Assembly (NCBI GenBank): GCA_039029315.1
Contig: JBCCGK010000060.1
Span: 5,548 to 69,547, forward strand
Origin: JBCCCJ01 sp039029315
Lineage (GTDB): Bacteria > Bacteroidota > Bacteroidia > J057
DNA length: 64,000 bases
Direction of reading: 5' to 3'
In this document: piece after piece, positions 34,480-43,473 of the stretch
Layout: each line of letters begins with the position of its first letter
Numbering within the stretch: position 1 is the first letter of the stretch
The notes under the pieces: model-generated
What the model saw: only the letters and a program-made list of their open reading frames with translations
Database searches by the model: none
Told to the model about the DNA's origin: nothing
Translations under genes and position numbers: made by a program

Positions 34480-36678
34480 ATGAAACCATCGTGTTTGTTT
34501 CCTAATCTACTTCTACTTATTTGCTTCTGTTCAACTCATGGATTGTTTTCTCAGGGGTTTGAGCATGCGTATCAAAATCCAGACCTCTCCATAGCCGAAC
34601 GAGTAGATGACCTGATCTCCAAGTTGACAGTGGAAGAAAAAGTAGGGCAACTGAGTTATAATGCCCCTGCAATTGAGCGATTGGGCATTCCAGAGTACAA
34701 TTGGTGGAATGAATGCCTGCATGGAGTTGCCAGAAATGGACGTGCGACCGTATTTCCTCAAGCCATAGGGATGGCAGCGAGTTGGGACACAGATCTTATG
34801 CACAGAATTGGAGAAGCGATTTCTACAGAGGCCAGGGCAAAATACAATGCTTTCTCCTCTCATGGACTGAGAGGCAGATATCAAGGTCTTACTTTCTGGA
34901 CACCAAATGTCAATATCTTCAGAGATCCACGCTGGGGAAGAGGGCAGGAAACCTATGGAGAAGATCCATACCTCACGTCAAGAATAGGAGTTGCTTTTGT
35001 AAAAGGCTTGCAGGGAGACCATCCCAAATACTTGAAATCTGCTGGCATGGCCAAACATTTTGCCGTGCACAATGGGCCGGAAGTATCTCGACATGAGTTC
35101 GATGCCAAAGTCAGTATGAAGGATATGTGGGAAACATATCTCCCGGCTTTTGAGGCCCTGGTAACCGAGGCCAATGTTGAGGGAGTGATGGGGGCCTACA
35201 ATCGCACCAACGGAGACCCCTGCTGTGCACATCCTTATTTGATGCAAGAAGTATTAAGAAAACAATGGGGATTTGATGGTTATTATGTTTCTGATTGCTG
35301 GGCCATCCAGGACTTTTATCAGGGGCACAATATCGTCAAAACTGCGCCTGAAGCAGCTGCACTCGCCTTGAATACGGGTTGTAATCTAAATTGTGGCAGT
35401 ACCTATCCGGAATTGATCAAGTCCCTAGAAGAAGGCCTGCTCACCGAGGATGTGCTCGATGACAACCTTAGAGAATTGCTCCCCACCTTGTTTCGTTTGG
35501 GATTGTTTGACCCGGCAGGCAGTGGGCCATTTGACCATATTGGACCAGAAGAGATTCGCAGTTCCCAGAATATCGCTTTGAGCAAGGAGGCTGCGGTCAA
35601 ATCGATTGTTCTCCTGAAAAATGACAATCAAAGCCTGCCACTGGACAAGAATGTTCCCAAAGTCTTTGTTACCGGTCCAACAGCTACGCATGTACAATCC
35701 CTGCTCGCCAATTATTATGGCGTGAGTGAGGATGTCAAGACTTTCCTGGAAGGAGTTGTGGGTGAAGTAAGCCCACAGACTGCGGTTATGTACAGCCAGG
35801 GTGCTTTGCTGGATGAACCCAACCGGAATCCCATTGATTGGTTTTCAGGGAATGCAGCGGAGGCAGACGTAACCATTGCCTGTGTGGGCATCTCCCAATT
35901 GATAGAAGGAGAAGAAGGAGAATCCATTGCCTCTCGACATTTTGGGGATAGAGAAGACATTCGCTTGCCACAAAATCAAATCGACTTCCTCAAAAAGATT
36001 CGCTCCAAAGCCAAAAAACTGGTTGTCATCATGACCGCGGGTAGTTCAGTTAGTTGTCCAGAAGTCTACGAGCTCGCCGATGCCTTGCTATATGCCTGGT
36101 ATCCTGGCGAACAGGGAGGAGCAGCCGTTGCGGATCTCTTGTTTGGCGATGCCGTACCATCAGGTCGCTTGCCTGTAACAGTGGTTCAGTCGATTGAAGA
36201 CTTACCTCCATTCGAGGAGTATGCCCTTGCCAATCGCACCTATCGCTATTTGCAGAAAGAACCCCTCTTCCCATTTGGATTTGGCTTGTCCTATACGAAT
36301 TTCACCTATAGTCAGCTGGAACTGAGCAAAACCAAAATCAAAAAAGGGGAATCCATTCAGGCGAGTGTGACCATTGCCAATACAGGTGCTTATAAAGGAG
36401 ATGAAGTCGTACAGTTGTATATCAGTGACCAGGAAGCCTCTGTTGAGGTTCCCCTGGCAGCACTCAAAGGATTTCAGCGAATCAGTTTGTGGCCAGGCGC
36501 TTCCAAAAGGATTCATTTCACCATTACTCCCAAGATGATGGAGATGATCAATGAAGCTGGAGAAGGAGTAATCGAATCAGGAAGTTTCACCCTGTCAATC
36601 GGGGGCTCTTCTCCTTCTTCCAGGAATGCTGCTTTGGGTGATGTACCAATGGTAACGGCTGACTTCCAGGTGAAGTAA
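34480..36678 (+). CDS. Glycoside hydrolase family 3 beta-xylosidase/glucosidase
   Basis: A 732-residue secreted GH3 enzyme that releases sugars from the non-reducing ends of beta-linked oligosaccharides. A signal peptide (LLLLICFCSTHGLFSQG) precedes the TIM barrel (YNWWNECLHGVARNG, FWTPNVNIFRDPRWGRGQET, AKHFAVHNGPE with Lys192/His193). The nucleophile Asp272 lies in FDGYYVSDCWAI. The second alpha/beta sandwich domain (KSIVLLKNDNQSLPL, AWYPGEQGGAAVADLLFG) and a C-terminal FnIII-like domain follow. NWWNECLHGVAR is typical of the plant/bacterial beta-xylosidase subgroup, so xylo-oligosaccharides are the best guess. Confidence 0.93.
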   Translation: MKPSCLFPNLLLLICFCSTHGLFSQGFEHAYQNPDLSIAERVDDLISKLTVEEKVGQLSYNAPAIERLGIPEYNWWNECLHGVARNGRATVFPQAIGMAASWDTDLMHRIGEAISTEARAKYNAFSSHGLRGRYQGLTFWTPNVNIFRDPRWGRGQETYGEDPYLTSRIGVAFVKGLQGDHPKYLKSAGMAKHFAVHNGPEVSRHEFDAKVSMKDMWETYLPAFEALVTEANVEGVMGAYNRTNGDPCCAHPYLMQEVLRKQWGFDGYYVSDCWAIQDFYQGHNIVKTAPEAAALALNTGCNLNCGSTYPELIKSLEEGLLTEDVLDDNLRELLPTLFRLGLFDPAGSGPFDHIGPEEIRSSQNIALSKEAAVKSIVLLKNDNQSLPLDKNVPKVFVTGPTATHVQSLLANYYGVSEDVKTFLEGVVGEVSPQTAVMYSQGALLDEPNRNPIDWFSGNAAEADVTIACVGISQLIEGEEGESIASRHFGDREDIRLPQNQIDFLKKIRSKAKKLVVIMTAGSSVSCPEVYELADALLYAWYPGEQGGAAVADLLFGDAVPSGRLPVTVVQSIEDLPPFEEYALANRTYRYLQKEPLFPFGFGLSYTNFTYSQLELSKTKIKKGESIQASVTIANTGAYKGDEVVQLYISDQEASVEVPLAALKGFQRISLWPGASKRIHFTITPKMMEMINEAGEGVIESGSFTLSIGGSSPSSRNAALGDVPMVTADFQVK

Positions 36679-36819
36679 AAGAAAATTGCATTGCCAGCGA
36701 GGCCCAGAGACATGGAGACATCATCCCTCTTTTTGTTTCTGTGCCTCCGCTTTTCCCAATACCAGAGTGGAAAGTATCCAGGCTCTCCAGATATCGTCCC
36801 ATTTCAATCAGATCTTCAG

Positions 36820-37788
36820 ATGAATGCCTCCCTACAATCTGCCATCACACCTTGGATTTGCTGGTTGATCATCCAAAGCCCGACATGGGTTCTCTCCCAA
36901 CAGCAAAGCCATTGGCCTCCACAACTCAGTTTGGTCGAGATTCTTTCGACTGCTGACTCGGCCCGACAAAAAGCGTATTTTTACCGCACCCAACACACTC
37001 AGCCTCAGCCATTGTTGGTCAGTCTTCACAGCTGGAGTGGGGATTACACTCAAACAGATCCTTTGCTGGAGGAGATATTGGCAAGGGACTGGAACTATAT
37101 TCATCCAGACTTTCGAGGCCCCAATCTTCGACCAGAAGCATGCGGAAGTGATCTGGTAATATCCGACATCGAGGATGCCATCTACTATGCCATGGAGCAT
37201 GGCTATGTCGATCCCAATCAGATTCATATCATCGGTACCAGTGGCGGAGGATATGCAACCCTTCTGATGTATATGCGAACCAAATGGAAGATCAACAGTT
37301 TTTCGGCCTGGGTGCCCATCTCTAATCTTGTCGACTGGTATTGGGAAACCAAGAGTCGCGCCCTCAAATATGCGGGTCATATCCTGGCAGCAACAAGTAG
37401 CCAGGAGTCAATCCTGAATGTAGAGGAAGCCAAGCGAAGGTCTCCATTCTTTATGGAAGCGCCATTCGACAAGCGCAAGGAAAGCAGGCTTCGGATTTTC
37501 TGCGGCATTCACGATGGATACACAGGTTCGGTGCCCATTAGTCAATCTGTTTCATTTTATAACAAACTGCTTGAAGATCTTGGGGGAAGTCCGGCCTACC
37601 AGGTCCCGGATTCTCTGCTCCTGCACCTCCTCTCAAAGCGCACTGCTTCTCCAATTCTGACATCCTCTACCAAGTCATTGGGCGGTCGTCGAATTCATCT
37701 TCAGAAAGCGTATCACAACATTCAGTTGACCATCTTCGAAGGGGGGCATGAGATGCTTGTTCCTGCTGTATGGGAATATTTGAAATGA
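36820..37788 (+). CDS. Prolyl-oligopeptidase-like alpha/beta-hydrolase
   Basis: About 322 residues from ATG 36820, which begins a moderately hydrophobic leader (ITPWICWLIIQSPTWVLSQ). The hydrolase core has LLVSLHSWSGDYTQ, NYIHPDFRGPNLRPEACGSD, the nucleophile elbow GTSGGGYATLLMYM, an acid region RIFCGIHDGYTGSVP and a histidine in FEGGHEMLV. It resembles S9-family peptidases/acetylxylan-type esterases that lack the propeller. It lies 141 bases after the GH3 gene on the same strand, so a role in removing substituents from the same polysaccharide is plausible but unproven. Confidence 0.75.
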   Translation: MNASLQSAITPWICWLIIQSPTWVLSQQQSHWPPQLSLVEILSTADSARQKAYFYRTQHTQPQPLLVSLHSWSGDYTQTDPLLEEILARDWNYIHPDFRGPNLRPEACGSDLVISDIEDAIYYAMEHGYVDPNQIHIIGTSGGGYATLLMYMRTKWKINSFSAWVPISNLVDWYWETKSRALKYAGHILAATSSQESILNVEEAKRRSPFFMEAPFDKRKESRLRIFCGIHDGYTGSVPISQSVSFYNKLLEDLGGSPAYQVPDSLLLHLLSKRTASPILTSSTKSLGGRRIHLQKAYHNIQLTIFEGGHEMLVPAVWEYLK

Positions 37789-37860
37789 GAGCACACTGAT
37801 CAAAAGGCCGCCAAACAGAAATAGCTAGTCTGCCTGACTGCTGATAGCTGTCCCTCCTTT

Positions 37861-39126
37861 CTATTCAGATTCCAGGTCATTCAGATAGGTTCGACTCCCG
37901 AGCCAGGCAAATAAAAGGGAGATTCCTCCAGTTACAAAAGTTACGCAGAATGCCCACCGAAGACTGAGCTCTCCATATTCAGGAGCCAGAAGATCGCTTA
38001 CTGCCCCAATGGTCAAGGGGCCGAGTCCCAAGCCTATCAGGTTGAGGATGAAAAATAAAATGGCTGATGCAAAAGCCCGCATGCGTGCATTGACAAGACT
38101 GTGGGTAACCGCAATGGTAGGTCCCAAATAGAATGCCGTCAAGGAAGAGGTGAGAAAAGTGCTAGCCAAAGCCAGCTGTGCGTCATTAGAAAAAAACAAT
38201 ACAACATTGGGAACCATATTGACAAGTCCGGCTAAAATGGGAATCCATATGTACCAGCGTTTGTCTCTGCTTTGAAGTCTGTCAGACAGGAATCCGCCCA
38301 GATAGGTACCTAGTCCACCTCCGATTCCGGTAGCAAGTCCGAGGGCTATTCCAACAGTGGCGATATCAATATCATGCACTCGTTGAAAAAATGGAGGCAA
38401 AAAGTTTCCTACCCCATAGGTCCCAAATGTATGGAAGCCAGAAGAGATCGCAAGAAACCAAAAAGTCTTTTTGGTCCACAAGATCCGCATCACCTCCTTG
38501 AGACTCGGATTGTCTTCCACAACGCCAGTCGGATCATTCTGGCCCTTAATCGGCTCCTTGACTGTGTAGTACAAGATCGCTGCAAATATCACCCCCGGAA
38601 TCCCGATGGCATAAAAGGCCATACGCCAGCCATAGTTTTCGGCAATGATGCCACCAACTACATACCCCAACAAGATTCCTAAATAGATGCCTGTAGAGTA
38701 GATCGACAAGGCCGTCGCACGCTTTTCTGGCGGAAAATAATCCGAAATGATGGAGTGCGCAGGAGGGCTCCCTCCAGCTTCTCCAACTCCTACCCCAATT
38801 CTAGCGAGAAACAATTGTGAGAAGTTCATCACTTTGCCAGAGATAGCAGTCATGAAGGACCAAAAAGCCAAACTGACAGCAACTACATTTTTTCGGTTGC
38901 GCATGTCTGCCCAGCGGGCAATCGGAATCCCAAGGGTGACATATAAGGCTGCGAAGGCCAGACCTGTGAGCATCCCCAATTGGGCATCTGACAGCCCAAG
39001 ATCGGCTTTGAGTGGTTCAGAAAGAATGACGAGGATTTGGCGATCAATGAAGTTGAAGGTATAAACAATGGTCAGCATGCCTAATACAAACCATTTGTAC
39101 CTATCATTGGATTCCGAATGATTCAT
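37861..39126 (-). CDS. MFS transporter, spinster-like
   Basis: A 421-residue protein with 12 predicted helices. The N-terminal signature VYTFNFIDRQILVILSEPLK and motif GIPIARWADMRNRKNVVAV, with RIGVGVGEAGGSPPAHSIIS in TM4, are typical of the spinster-like branch of the MFS, which in bacteria often moves organic acids, sugars or lipids. GGFLSDRLQSRDKRW marks the second-half loop. It is convergent with the hydrolase at 36820 and divergent from the gluzincin-like gene. A CTAGGTA/TACCTAG inverted repeat lies in the shared upstream region. The substrate is unknown. Confidence 0.88.
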   Translation of the reverse strand: MNHSESNDRYKWFVLGMLTIVYTFNFIDRQILVILSEPLKADLGLSDAQLGMLTGLAFAALYVTLGIPIARWADMRNRKNVVAVSLAFWSFMTAISGKVMNFSQLFLARIGVGVGEAGGSPPAHSIISDYFPPEKRATALSIYSTGIYLGILLGYVVGGIIAENYGWRMAFYAIGIPGVIFAAILYYTVKEPIKGQNDPTGVVEDNPSLKEVMRILWTKKTFWFLAISSGFHTFGTYGVGNFLPPFFQRVHDIDIATVGIALGLATGIGGGLGTYLGGFLSDRLQSRDKRWYIWIPILAGLVNMVPNVVLFFSNDAQLALASTFLTSSLTAFYLGPTIAVTHSLVNARMRAFASAILFFILNLIGLGLGPLTIGAVSDLLAPEYGELSLRWAFCVTFVTGGISLLFAWLGSRTYLNDLESE

Positions 39127-39136
39127 CTGGTATCAG

Positions 39137-39167
39137 CTAGGTAGAAGTAGTAGTCCTTTTTACCTAG
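39137..39167. promoter_or_regulatory. Possible operator: CTAGGTA(17)TACCTAG
   Basis: Seven-base arms with a 17-base spacer in the short divergent region between the MFS gene (start 39126) and the gluzincin-like gene. The size and place suit a dimeric regulator, but no regulator is encoded next to it. Confidence 0.3.
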
Positions 39168-39204
39168 TTAAGGAAAGATTTTTGGATAGGCAAATATTAT
39201 GGAA

Positions 39205-39235
39205 TTGTTTGCTTTCATGGCTTTGGCTACATTTT
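39205..39235 (+). promoter_or_regulatory. Possible Bacteroidota promoter (TTG ... TACATTTT)
   Basis: TTG at 39205-39207 is followed after 20 bases by TACATTTT (7 of 8 matches to TAnnTTTG), giving the usual -33/-7 spacing. A start near 39243 would leave a leader of about 14 bases before ATG 39257. Confidence 0.3.
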
Positions 39236-39256
39236 GTCCAAATTACGCATCAACCA

Positions 39257-40138
39257 ATGAAAAAACACATTCTATTATTGTGCTTGATCTGTCTGGGTGC
39301 ACAACAAGTCCGTGGGCAATCCTATCACAGACAAAGAGTTGATTTTGCCTTCCTCAATCTAGGTCTGAATGCCTGTGTCGGGGGTCTTGGAGCACTCATC
39401 AACAAACATCCCGGAGAAAAAGCCCATCGTGTTTTTCTTAAGGGATTTGGACAAGGCTTACTCGGAGGGACTCTCTCTTATTATGGCAAAGGGTTCACCT
39501 ACCAAATTCACAAACACAACCAACTCCGGTATTCCTATCTGGCCAAACTTACACATGCCGCAGGTGCCTCGATTACCCAAAATGCAGCATGCAATCGCAA
39601 TTTCTGGGAGAGGTGGCATCTCAATGTTGGGTTATTCAGATTGGAATATGAAGTTCTCAACAAGCAATTCCATATGCGCATCCTTCCTTCTACTGTGGTG
39701 GCAGCCATTGCTGTGGGTTCTCAATCAAAACTGAATCTCAGGCATAGCCTCGCGATGGGCACTGTGATCATGGAGAAAGACGGAGACTTCACGGTCAATG
39801 GATTGTCTGGCCGGGCAATAGGCTACTCAACCATCATCGGCATTGATCAGAATATAGTAGGAGAAGAGTTTTATTATCTCATGGCTCATGAGGCCCTACA
39901 TACGCTACAATATGATCATATGATCTGGCTCAATCCGCTTTTCTACAAACCAGACAAGCAGTGGAAAAAGGATCTGAAGTGGTATCAACAATTGAGCAAA
40001 TATCTCTACTTCGACCTCAATGGGATCAGCATCTGGACGCTGTACTTTCTTCAGAGAAATCAGCCCTGGGAATGTAGATGGATCGAACGTGAAGCGGACA
40101 TCTTTTCTGCTCATATCGCTCATCCAGGCTGTCCCTGA
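39257..40138 (+). CDS. Exported gluzincin-like protein with HEALH motif
   Basis: About 293 residues from ATG 39257, which begins a signal peptide (KKHILLLCLICLGAQQVRG). The body is partly hydrophobic. Near the C-terminus it has EFYYLMAHEALHTLQYDH, an HExxH zinc-type motif (His211, Glu212, His215), followed about 60 residues later by WIEREADIFSAH, where Glu279 could be the third ligand as in gluzincins. The remainder does not match a family I recognise, and it may be a barrel-associated or integral envelope protein. Its stop shares a TGATCA palindrome with the stop of the convergent gene at 40139. It shares HExxHT(L/M)QY and ExEA with the product at 49876. Confidence 0.6.
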   Translation: MKKHILLLCLICLGAQQVRGQSYHRQRVDFAFLNLGLNACVGGLGALINKHPGEKAHRVFLKGFGQGLLGGTLSYYGKGFTYQIHKHNQLRYSYLAKLTHAAGASITQNAACNRNFWERWHLNVGLFRLEYEVLNKQFHMRILPSTVVAAIAVGSQSKLNLRHSLAMGTVIMEKDGDFTVNGLSGRAIGYSTIIGIDQNIVGEEFYYLMAHEALHTLQYDHMIWLNPLFYKPDKQWKKDLKWYQQLSKYLYFDLNGISIWTLYFLQRNQPWECRWIEREADIFSAHIAHPGCP

Positions 40139-40549
40139 TCAGGCAGTTACGGCTGGATTTTTGTATTGGTAAATCAAGGCTACGGCTATCCCGATGATCC
40201 CGCCAATCACCACATGAGCGACTGTGTTCCACAGAAAAATCGCATTAAAATCCACTTCCCAAATCGATCGGATCACAATTGCCTGGGGGATATACATCAT
40301 GGCCGCCATCATGGCCCCATACAGGAATCCTCTGCTTAGCCTGGGTTGTTTGGCATAATAATCTGTAAAAAAATACACCAGAAGCGCCACATAGATCAAG
40401 TGATTGAGCATGAGCGCAGCATAATTTGTAGCCTCTCTTCGATAAGGAACAAAATTCGCCTCGTCGGTCAGCATATACCAGACAGTCGTCAGGACATTGC
40501 TCAAAATAAAGGCGATAAGGATCGAAAGTGTGGTTTTTTTGAGGTTCAT
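40139..40549 (-). CDS. Small four-helix membrane protein of unknown function
   Basis: About 136 residues from ATG 40549. Four hydrophobic segments are visible (SILIAFILSNVLTTVWYMLT, LNHLIYVALLVYFFTDYYA, FLYGAMMAAMMYIPQAIVI, NTVAHVVIGGIIGIAVALIY). The arrangement resembles small DUF membrane proteins with a conserved histidine in the last helix (VAHVVIGG), but I cannot name the family. It stands between convergent and divergent neighbours without an operon partner. A TACCTTTG -7 element is 17 bases upstream. Confidence 0.65.
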   Translation of the reverse strand: MNLKKTTLSILIAFILSNVLTTVWYMLTDEANFVPYRREATNYAALMLNHLIYVALLVYFFTDYYAKQPRLSRGFLYGAMMAAMMYIPQAIVIRSIWEVDFNAIFLWNTVAHVVIGGIIGIAVALIYQYKNPAVTA

Positions 40550-40565
40550 GATGATCAATTTCGAG

Positions 40566-40573
40566 CAAAGGTA
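40566..40573 (-). promoter_or_regulatory. Bacteroidota -7 promoter element (TACCTTTG)
   Basis: Exact TAnnTTTG match on the minus strand, 17 bases before the ATG at 40549. No -33 TTG is evident. Confidence 0.4.
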
Positions 40574-40666
40574 GTTTGGAGTTGGTAGCACATATTGACA
40601 TTTTGCGACAAAGTAGCGACCTCAAGCCATGGCACGCCTATCTCCAACCAGCAAAAACGGCCTACA

Positions 40667-41677
40667 ATGTTTTTCTCCAGTCGATTTGTTCTTGATATAG
40701 CCGAGTATGCGCAGAGTCGAGGACTCTCCAAGGATCGTATCTTCGATTTGGTCCCGCATCCTCCAGAGGAATTGTCCAAGCGGGCAGGCATTGTGCAGTA
40801 TGAGGTAATTGCAGATATCATGGCACTCATTGACACAGAATTGAAGGCCCCTGCATTTGGATTGCAAATGGGCGAACAAATCGATCTGAAAGCGACCATG
40901 TACATTGAGCAGCTCATGGATAGTTCCCAGAATGTGCAGGAAGCTTTTGAGCAAGCCATTGTGTATAGCAAGCTGATCAGTGATTCCATGTTCTGTTCCT
41001 TACAGCTGTCTGAGGACCGCTTTCGGGTAAACTTCGCCCTGAATCCAGACTGGCGGGTGCAGCCTGACTATGCCATCATTCAGAATCTTGATATGGCCCT
41101 GATCTGCACCAAAAATTCCCTATTCCGCCTGACCAATCAGCACTACTATCCACTCGAAGTTCATTTTTTCTACCCCAAACCCAAAAAACTCTCTGAACAC
41201 TATCGCTTGTTTAATTGTCATCTGAAATTCAACGCATCGGTATCAAGCATTGTCTTTGGCAAACATATCCTGCAAGCACCAACTATGCGCCAAAACCATG
41301 GATTACTGGAACAGTTGCAGGAAGAAGCCAATATCATTTTGAATTCTCTGCCCCAGGAAAGTTCACTGCTCTTGAAGGTAAAACAATTGATCATACAACA
41401 CATCCATCAACCTACCTATCAGATCCAGCAACTGGCACAAGATCTCCACCTTAGCCCTCGAACCCTCCAACGACAGTTACGTTCCGAGCAAACAAGCTTC
41501 AAACAGCTTCAACAGGACCTTCGGTTCCAACTTATCAAAAAATGCTGGAACAGAGGCATTCGAAATCTGGATGAAATCGCCTATCTCGTCGGGTATTCTG
41601 AATCCAGCGTTTTGGTGCGTGCGTTTAAACAATGGACCGGGACAACACCGAGAAAATACCTGTCGAATCTTAGGTAG
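40667..41677 (+). CDS. AraC-family regulator with arabinose-binding-type N-terminal domain
   Basis: About 336 residues from ATG 40667. Residues about 10-190 match the 'Arabinose_bd' type N-terminal domain of OruR/ArgR-like AraC regulators (ALIDTELKAPAFGLQMGEQI, VNFALNPDWRVQPDYAI, HYYPLEVHFFYPKPK). The C-terminal 100 residues are the AraC DNA-binding domain (YQIQQLAQDLHLSPRTLQRQ, LDEIAYLVGYSESSVLVRAF, GTTPRKYL). It lies 41 bases upstream of a serine hydrolase gene on the same strand, which it may regulate or be co-transcribed with. The ligand is unknown. Confidence 0.92.
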   Translation: MFFSSRFVLDIAEYAQSRGLSKDRIFDLVPHPPEELSKRAGIVQYEVIADIMALIDTELKAPAFGLQMGEQIDLKATMYIEQLMDSSQNVQEAFEQAIVYSKLISDSMFCSLQLSEDRFRVNFALNPDWRVQPDYAIIQNLDMALICTKNSLFRLTNQHYYPLEVHFFYPKPKKLSEHYRLFNCHLKFNASVSSIVFGKHILQAPTMRQNHGLLEQLQEEANIILNSLPQESSLLLKVKQLIIQHIHQPTYQIQQLAQDLHLSPRTLQRQLRSEQTSFKQLQQDLRFQLIKKCWNRGIRNLDEIAYLVGYSESSVLVRAFKQWTGTTPRKYLSNLR

Positions 41678-41718
41678 AAATCAAGAGAACTTCTTACCTT
41701 CATCACAAAAGCGTATCC

Positions 41719-42741
41719 ATGGACATCAAAGATCTGATTCAACAGGCCAGGAAAAAATTCAGAATCCCTGCTATTGTTGTCCTGATTGTCAAGGGTGATG
41801 AGGTTCTTGTGCAGGAAATTCAGGGGACACGCGTTGTGGATACGGACAATCCTGCAACGCTTGAAGATTATTTTCATATTGGCTCCTGCTCAAAATCTGT
41901 CCTGGCTGTCATGGCTGGCAAATTGGTTGAATCCACTCATATTTCCTGGGCGAGCAAATTTTTTGATGTATATCCTGAATTACTGGCTTTGGCAAATCCG
42001 GCCTATCGCGACATTTGTCTGGAGGATCTTTTTCTTTGTCAGGCCGGGATACAGCCCTATACGGATGGCAAAGAAGCCTTTCCCGACATGGACGAACAGG
42101 CGCCCAACCAGCGACTGGAATTTGCCAAACAATTGGTTCAGCAAAAACCCTCCGCCAGGAAACAGAAAGATGGCAGCTTCAAACACCTCTACTCCAATGC
42201 CAGCTATACCATGGCTGCCCTCATGCTGGAGAAAGTCTCTGGCAAACCCTATGAGGAGTTGTTGCAGCAGACGCTAACGACAGAACTTGGATTGGATGTA
42301 TTCGTTGGCTGGCCAAATCAGATCAATGAGAATCAACCCTGGGGGCATTTGATTCGCTGGCGCAATATCACCCTTTATCCCCCAGATGATCCCTATCGCC
42401 TGCCATATTTGCTGACACCATCGGGGGATCTAAGCATGAAACCCATCGATTATGCGCGCTATACCCAACTTCATTTGAAGGGATTGCAGGGAAACAGTTC
42501 CTTTCTCAAACAAGAAACCCTCCAACATATTCATTTTGGGCACAAAGGGTTTTCAATGGGGGTGGGGAATTTTAATGGCAATATGTCTGCCATGGATGGC
42601 TCAGCAGGGACGTTCTTTTGCCGCAGCATTTTTGCCCCGGATTCAGATATGTCTGTCTCCCTCATGATGAATGCTGGTTCAGGAAAGGGGCGCATGAAGG
42701 CGATTGATTGGTTGACAAAAAAGGTCTTCCTCCGCAAATAA
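41719..42741 (+). CDS. Beta-lactamase-family serine hydrolase, cytoplasmic
   Basis: A 340-residue protein with the class C beta-lactamase/DD-peptidase/esterase fold. The catalytic SxxK is Ser56-Cys-Ser-Lys59 (IGSCSKSVLA) and the YxN is Tyr158-Ser-Asn160 (HLYSNASYT). The third motif appears as DGSAGT near residue 292. No signal peptide is visible, unlike the relative at 59431. It is more likely an esterase or transacylase than an antibiotic resistance enzyme. It follows the AraC gene closely and probably belongs to its regulon. Confidence 0.85.
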   Translation: MDIKDLIQQARKKFRIPAIVVLIVKGDEVLVQEIQGTRVVDTDNPATLEDYFHIGSCSKSVLAVMAGKLVESTHISWASKFFDVYPELLALANPAYRDICLEDLFLCQAGIQPYTDGKEAFPDMDEQAPNQRLEFAKQLVQQKPSARKQKDGSFKHLYSNASYTMAALMLEKVSGKPYEELLQQTLTTELGLDVFVGWPNQINENQPWGHLIRWRNITLYPPDDPYRLPYLLTPSGDLSMKPIDYARYTQLHLKGLQGNSSFLKQETLQHIHFGHKGFSMGVGNFNGNMSAMDGSAGTFFCRSIFAPDSDMSVSLMMNAGSGKGRMKAIDWLTKKVFLRK

Positions 42742-42957
42742 AGGCTCATCTTTCAAGCAAAATTGTTGGTGTTCATGCAATGTCAATCAGCCCTTCTTGC
42801 GGGAAGGAAGGAGAGAAAGACATGGAGAAGTGGAAGACAGCTTGTTATCCATGCAAGACACACACTGGCTCGGTGTCTAAGGTAGAGAGAGTCTTCTGAT
42901 GTGGCATACACAAGCCAAAGGCTCATCATCTCTATAACCCAAATTCTCACAGCAAAC

Positions 42958-43467
42958 ATGGAAAGACGCATATTCCCCCTATCTCTTCCTCTATGGACTG
43001 TCTCTTGTTGTATATGGATCTGTTTGGGGATGGGCGAACTGATCGGCCAGACGATGCAAAAGCAAACGTCTCTCTATCTTGAACTTGGAGGTCCAGGAGG
43101 CCTGGGTTCGCTCAATATCGAACGAACATGTTCACAGAGAAAATCTGTTCAGTTCGCTTATCGAATTGGCCTGTCCAGTTTTCCGATTGATCGGAACAAT
43201 GGGATTGTCGTTGTTATTCCAGTGGGTATCCACGGAATCGCTGGTCAAGCACCGCATTTTATGGACGTGAGTGTTGGGCAAGTCATCTCATTTACAACCA
43301 AAGGAAAATTTCATTTTCTGGGCACATCTGCCATCGGCTATCGCCATCAAAAAACCGAAAAGCCTGTTTTTTTTCGATTAAGTTATACTCCACTGATTTC
43401 TTATCTTCTCACCTACCAGTATCAGCATTGGGCCGGACTGACGATTGGTTATACATTTCTGAAGTAA
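42958..43467 (+). CDS. Putative small outer-membrane/periplasmic beta protein
   Basis: About 169 residues from ATG 42958 (ERRIFPLSLPLWTVSCCIW leader). The mature part alternates Gly/hydrophobic strands (TSLYLELGGPGGLGSLNIER, VQFAYRIGLSSFPID, VVVIPVGIHGIAG, FHFLGTSAIGYRHQ) and ends in a strand with aromatic residues (HWAGLTIGYTFLK). This fits a small outer-membrane barrel. It is six bases upstream of the lipoprotein gene at 43474, so they form an operon. The family is not recognised. Confidence 0.6.
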   Translation: MERRIFPLSLPLWTVSCCIWICLGMGELIGQTMQKQTSLYLELGGPGGLGSLNIERTCSQRKSVQFAYRIGLSSFPIDRNNGIVVVIPVGIHGIAGQAPHFMDVSVGQVISFTTKGKFHFLGTSAIGYRHQKTEKPVFFRLSYTPLISYLLTYQYQHWAGLTIGYTFLK

Positions 43468-43473
43468 TTCTCC

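Noticed and set aside
41719..42741. Antibiotic-resistance beta-lactamase
   Set aside because: SxxK and YxN are present but there is no signal peptide and the third motif differs; the family is dominated by esterases and peptidases.
42708..42899. 63-codon frame between the serine hydrolase and the barrel-like gene
   Set aside because: It overlaps the hydrolase 3' end in another frame and has no domain pattern; the region is best read as non-coding.
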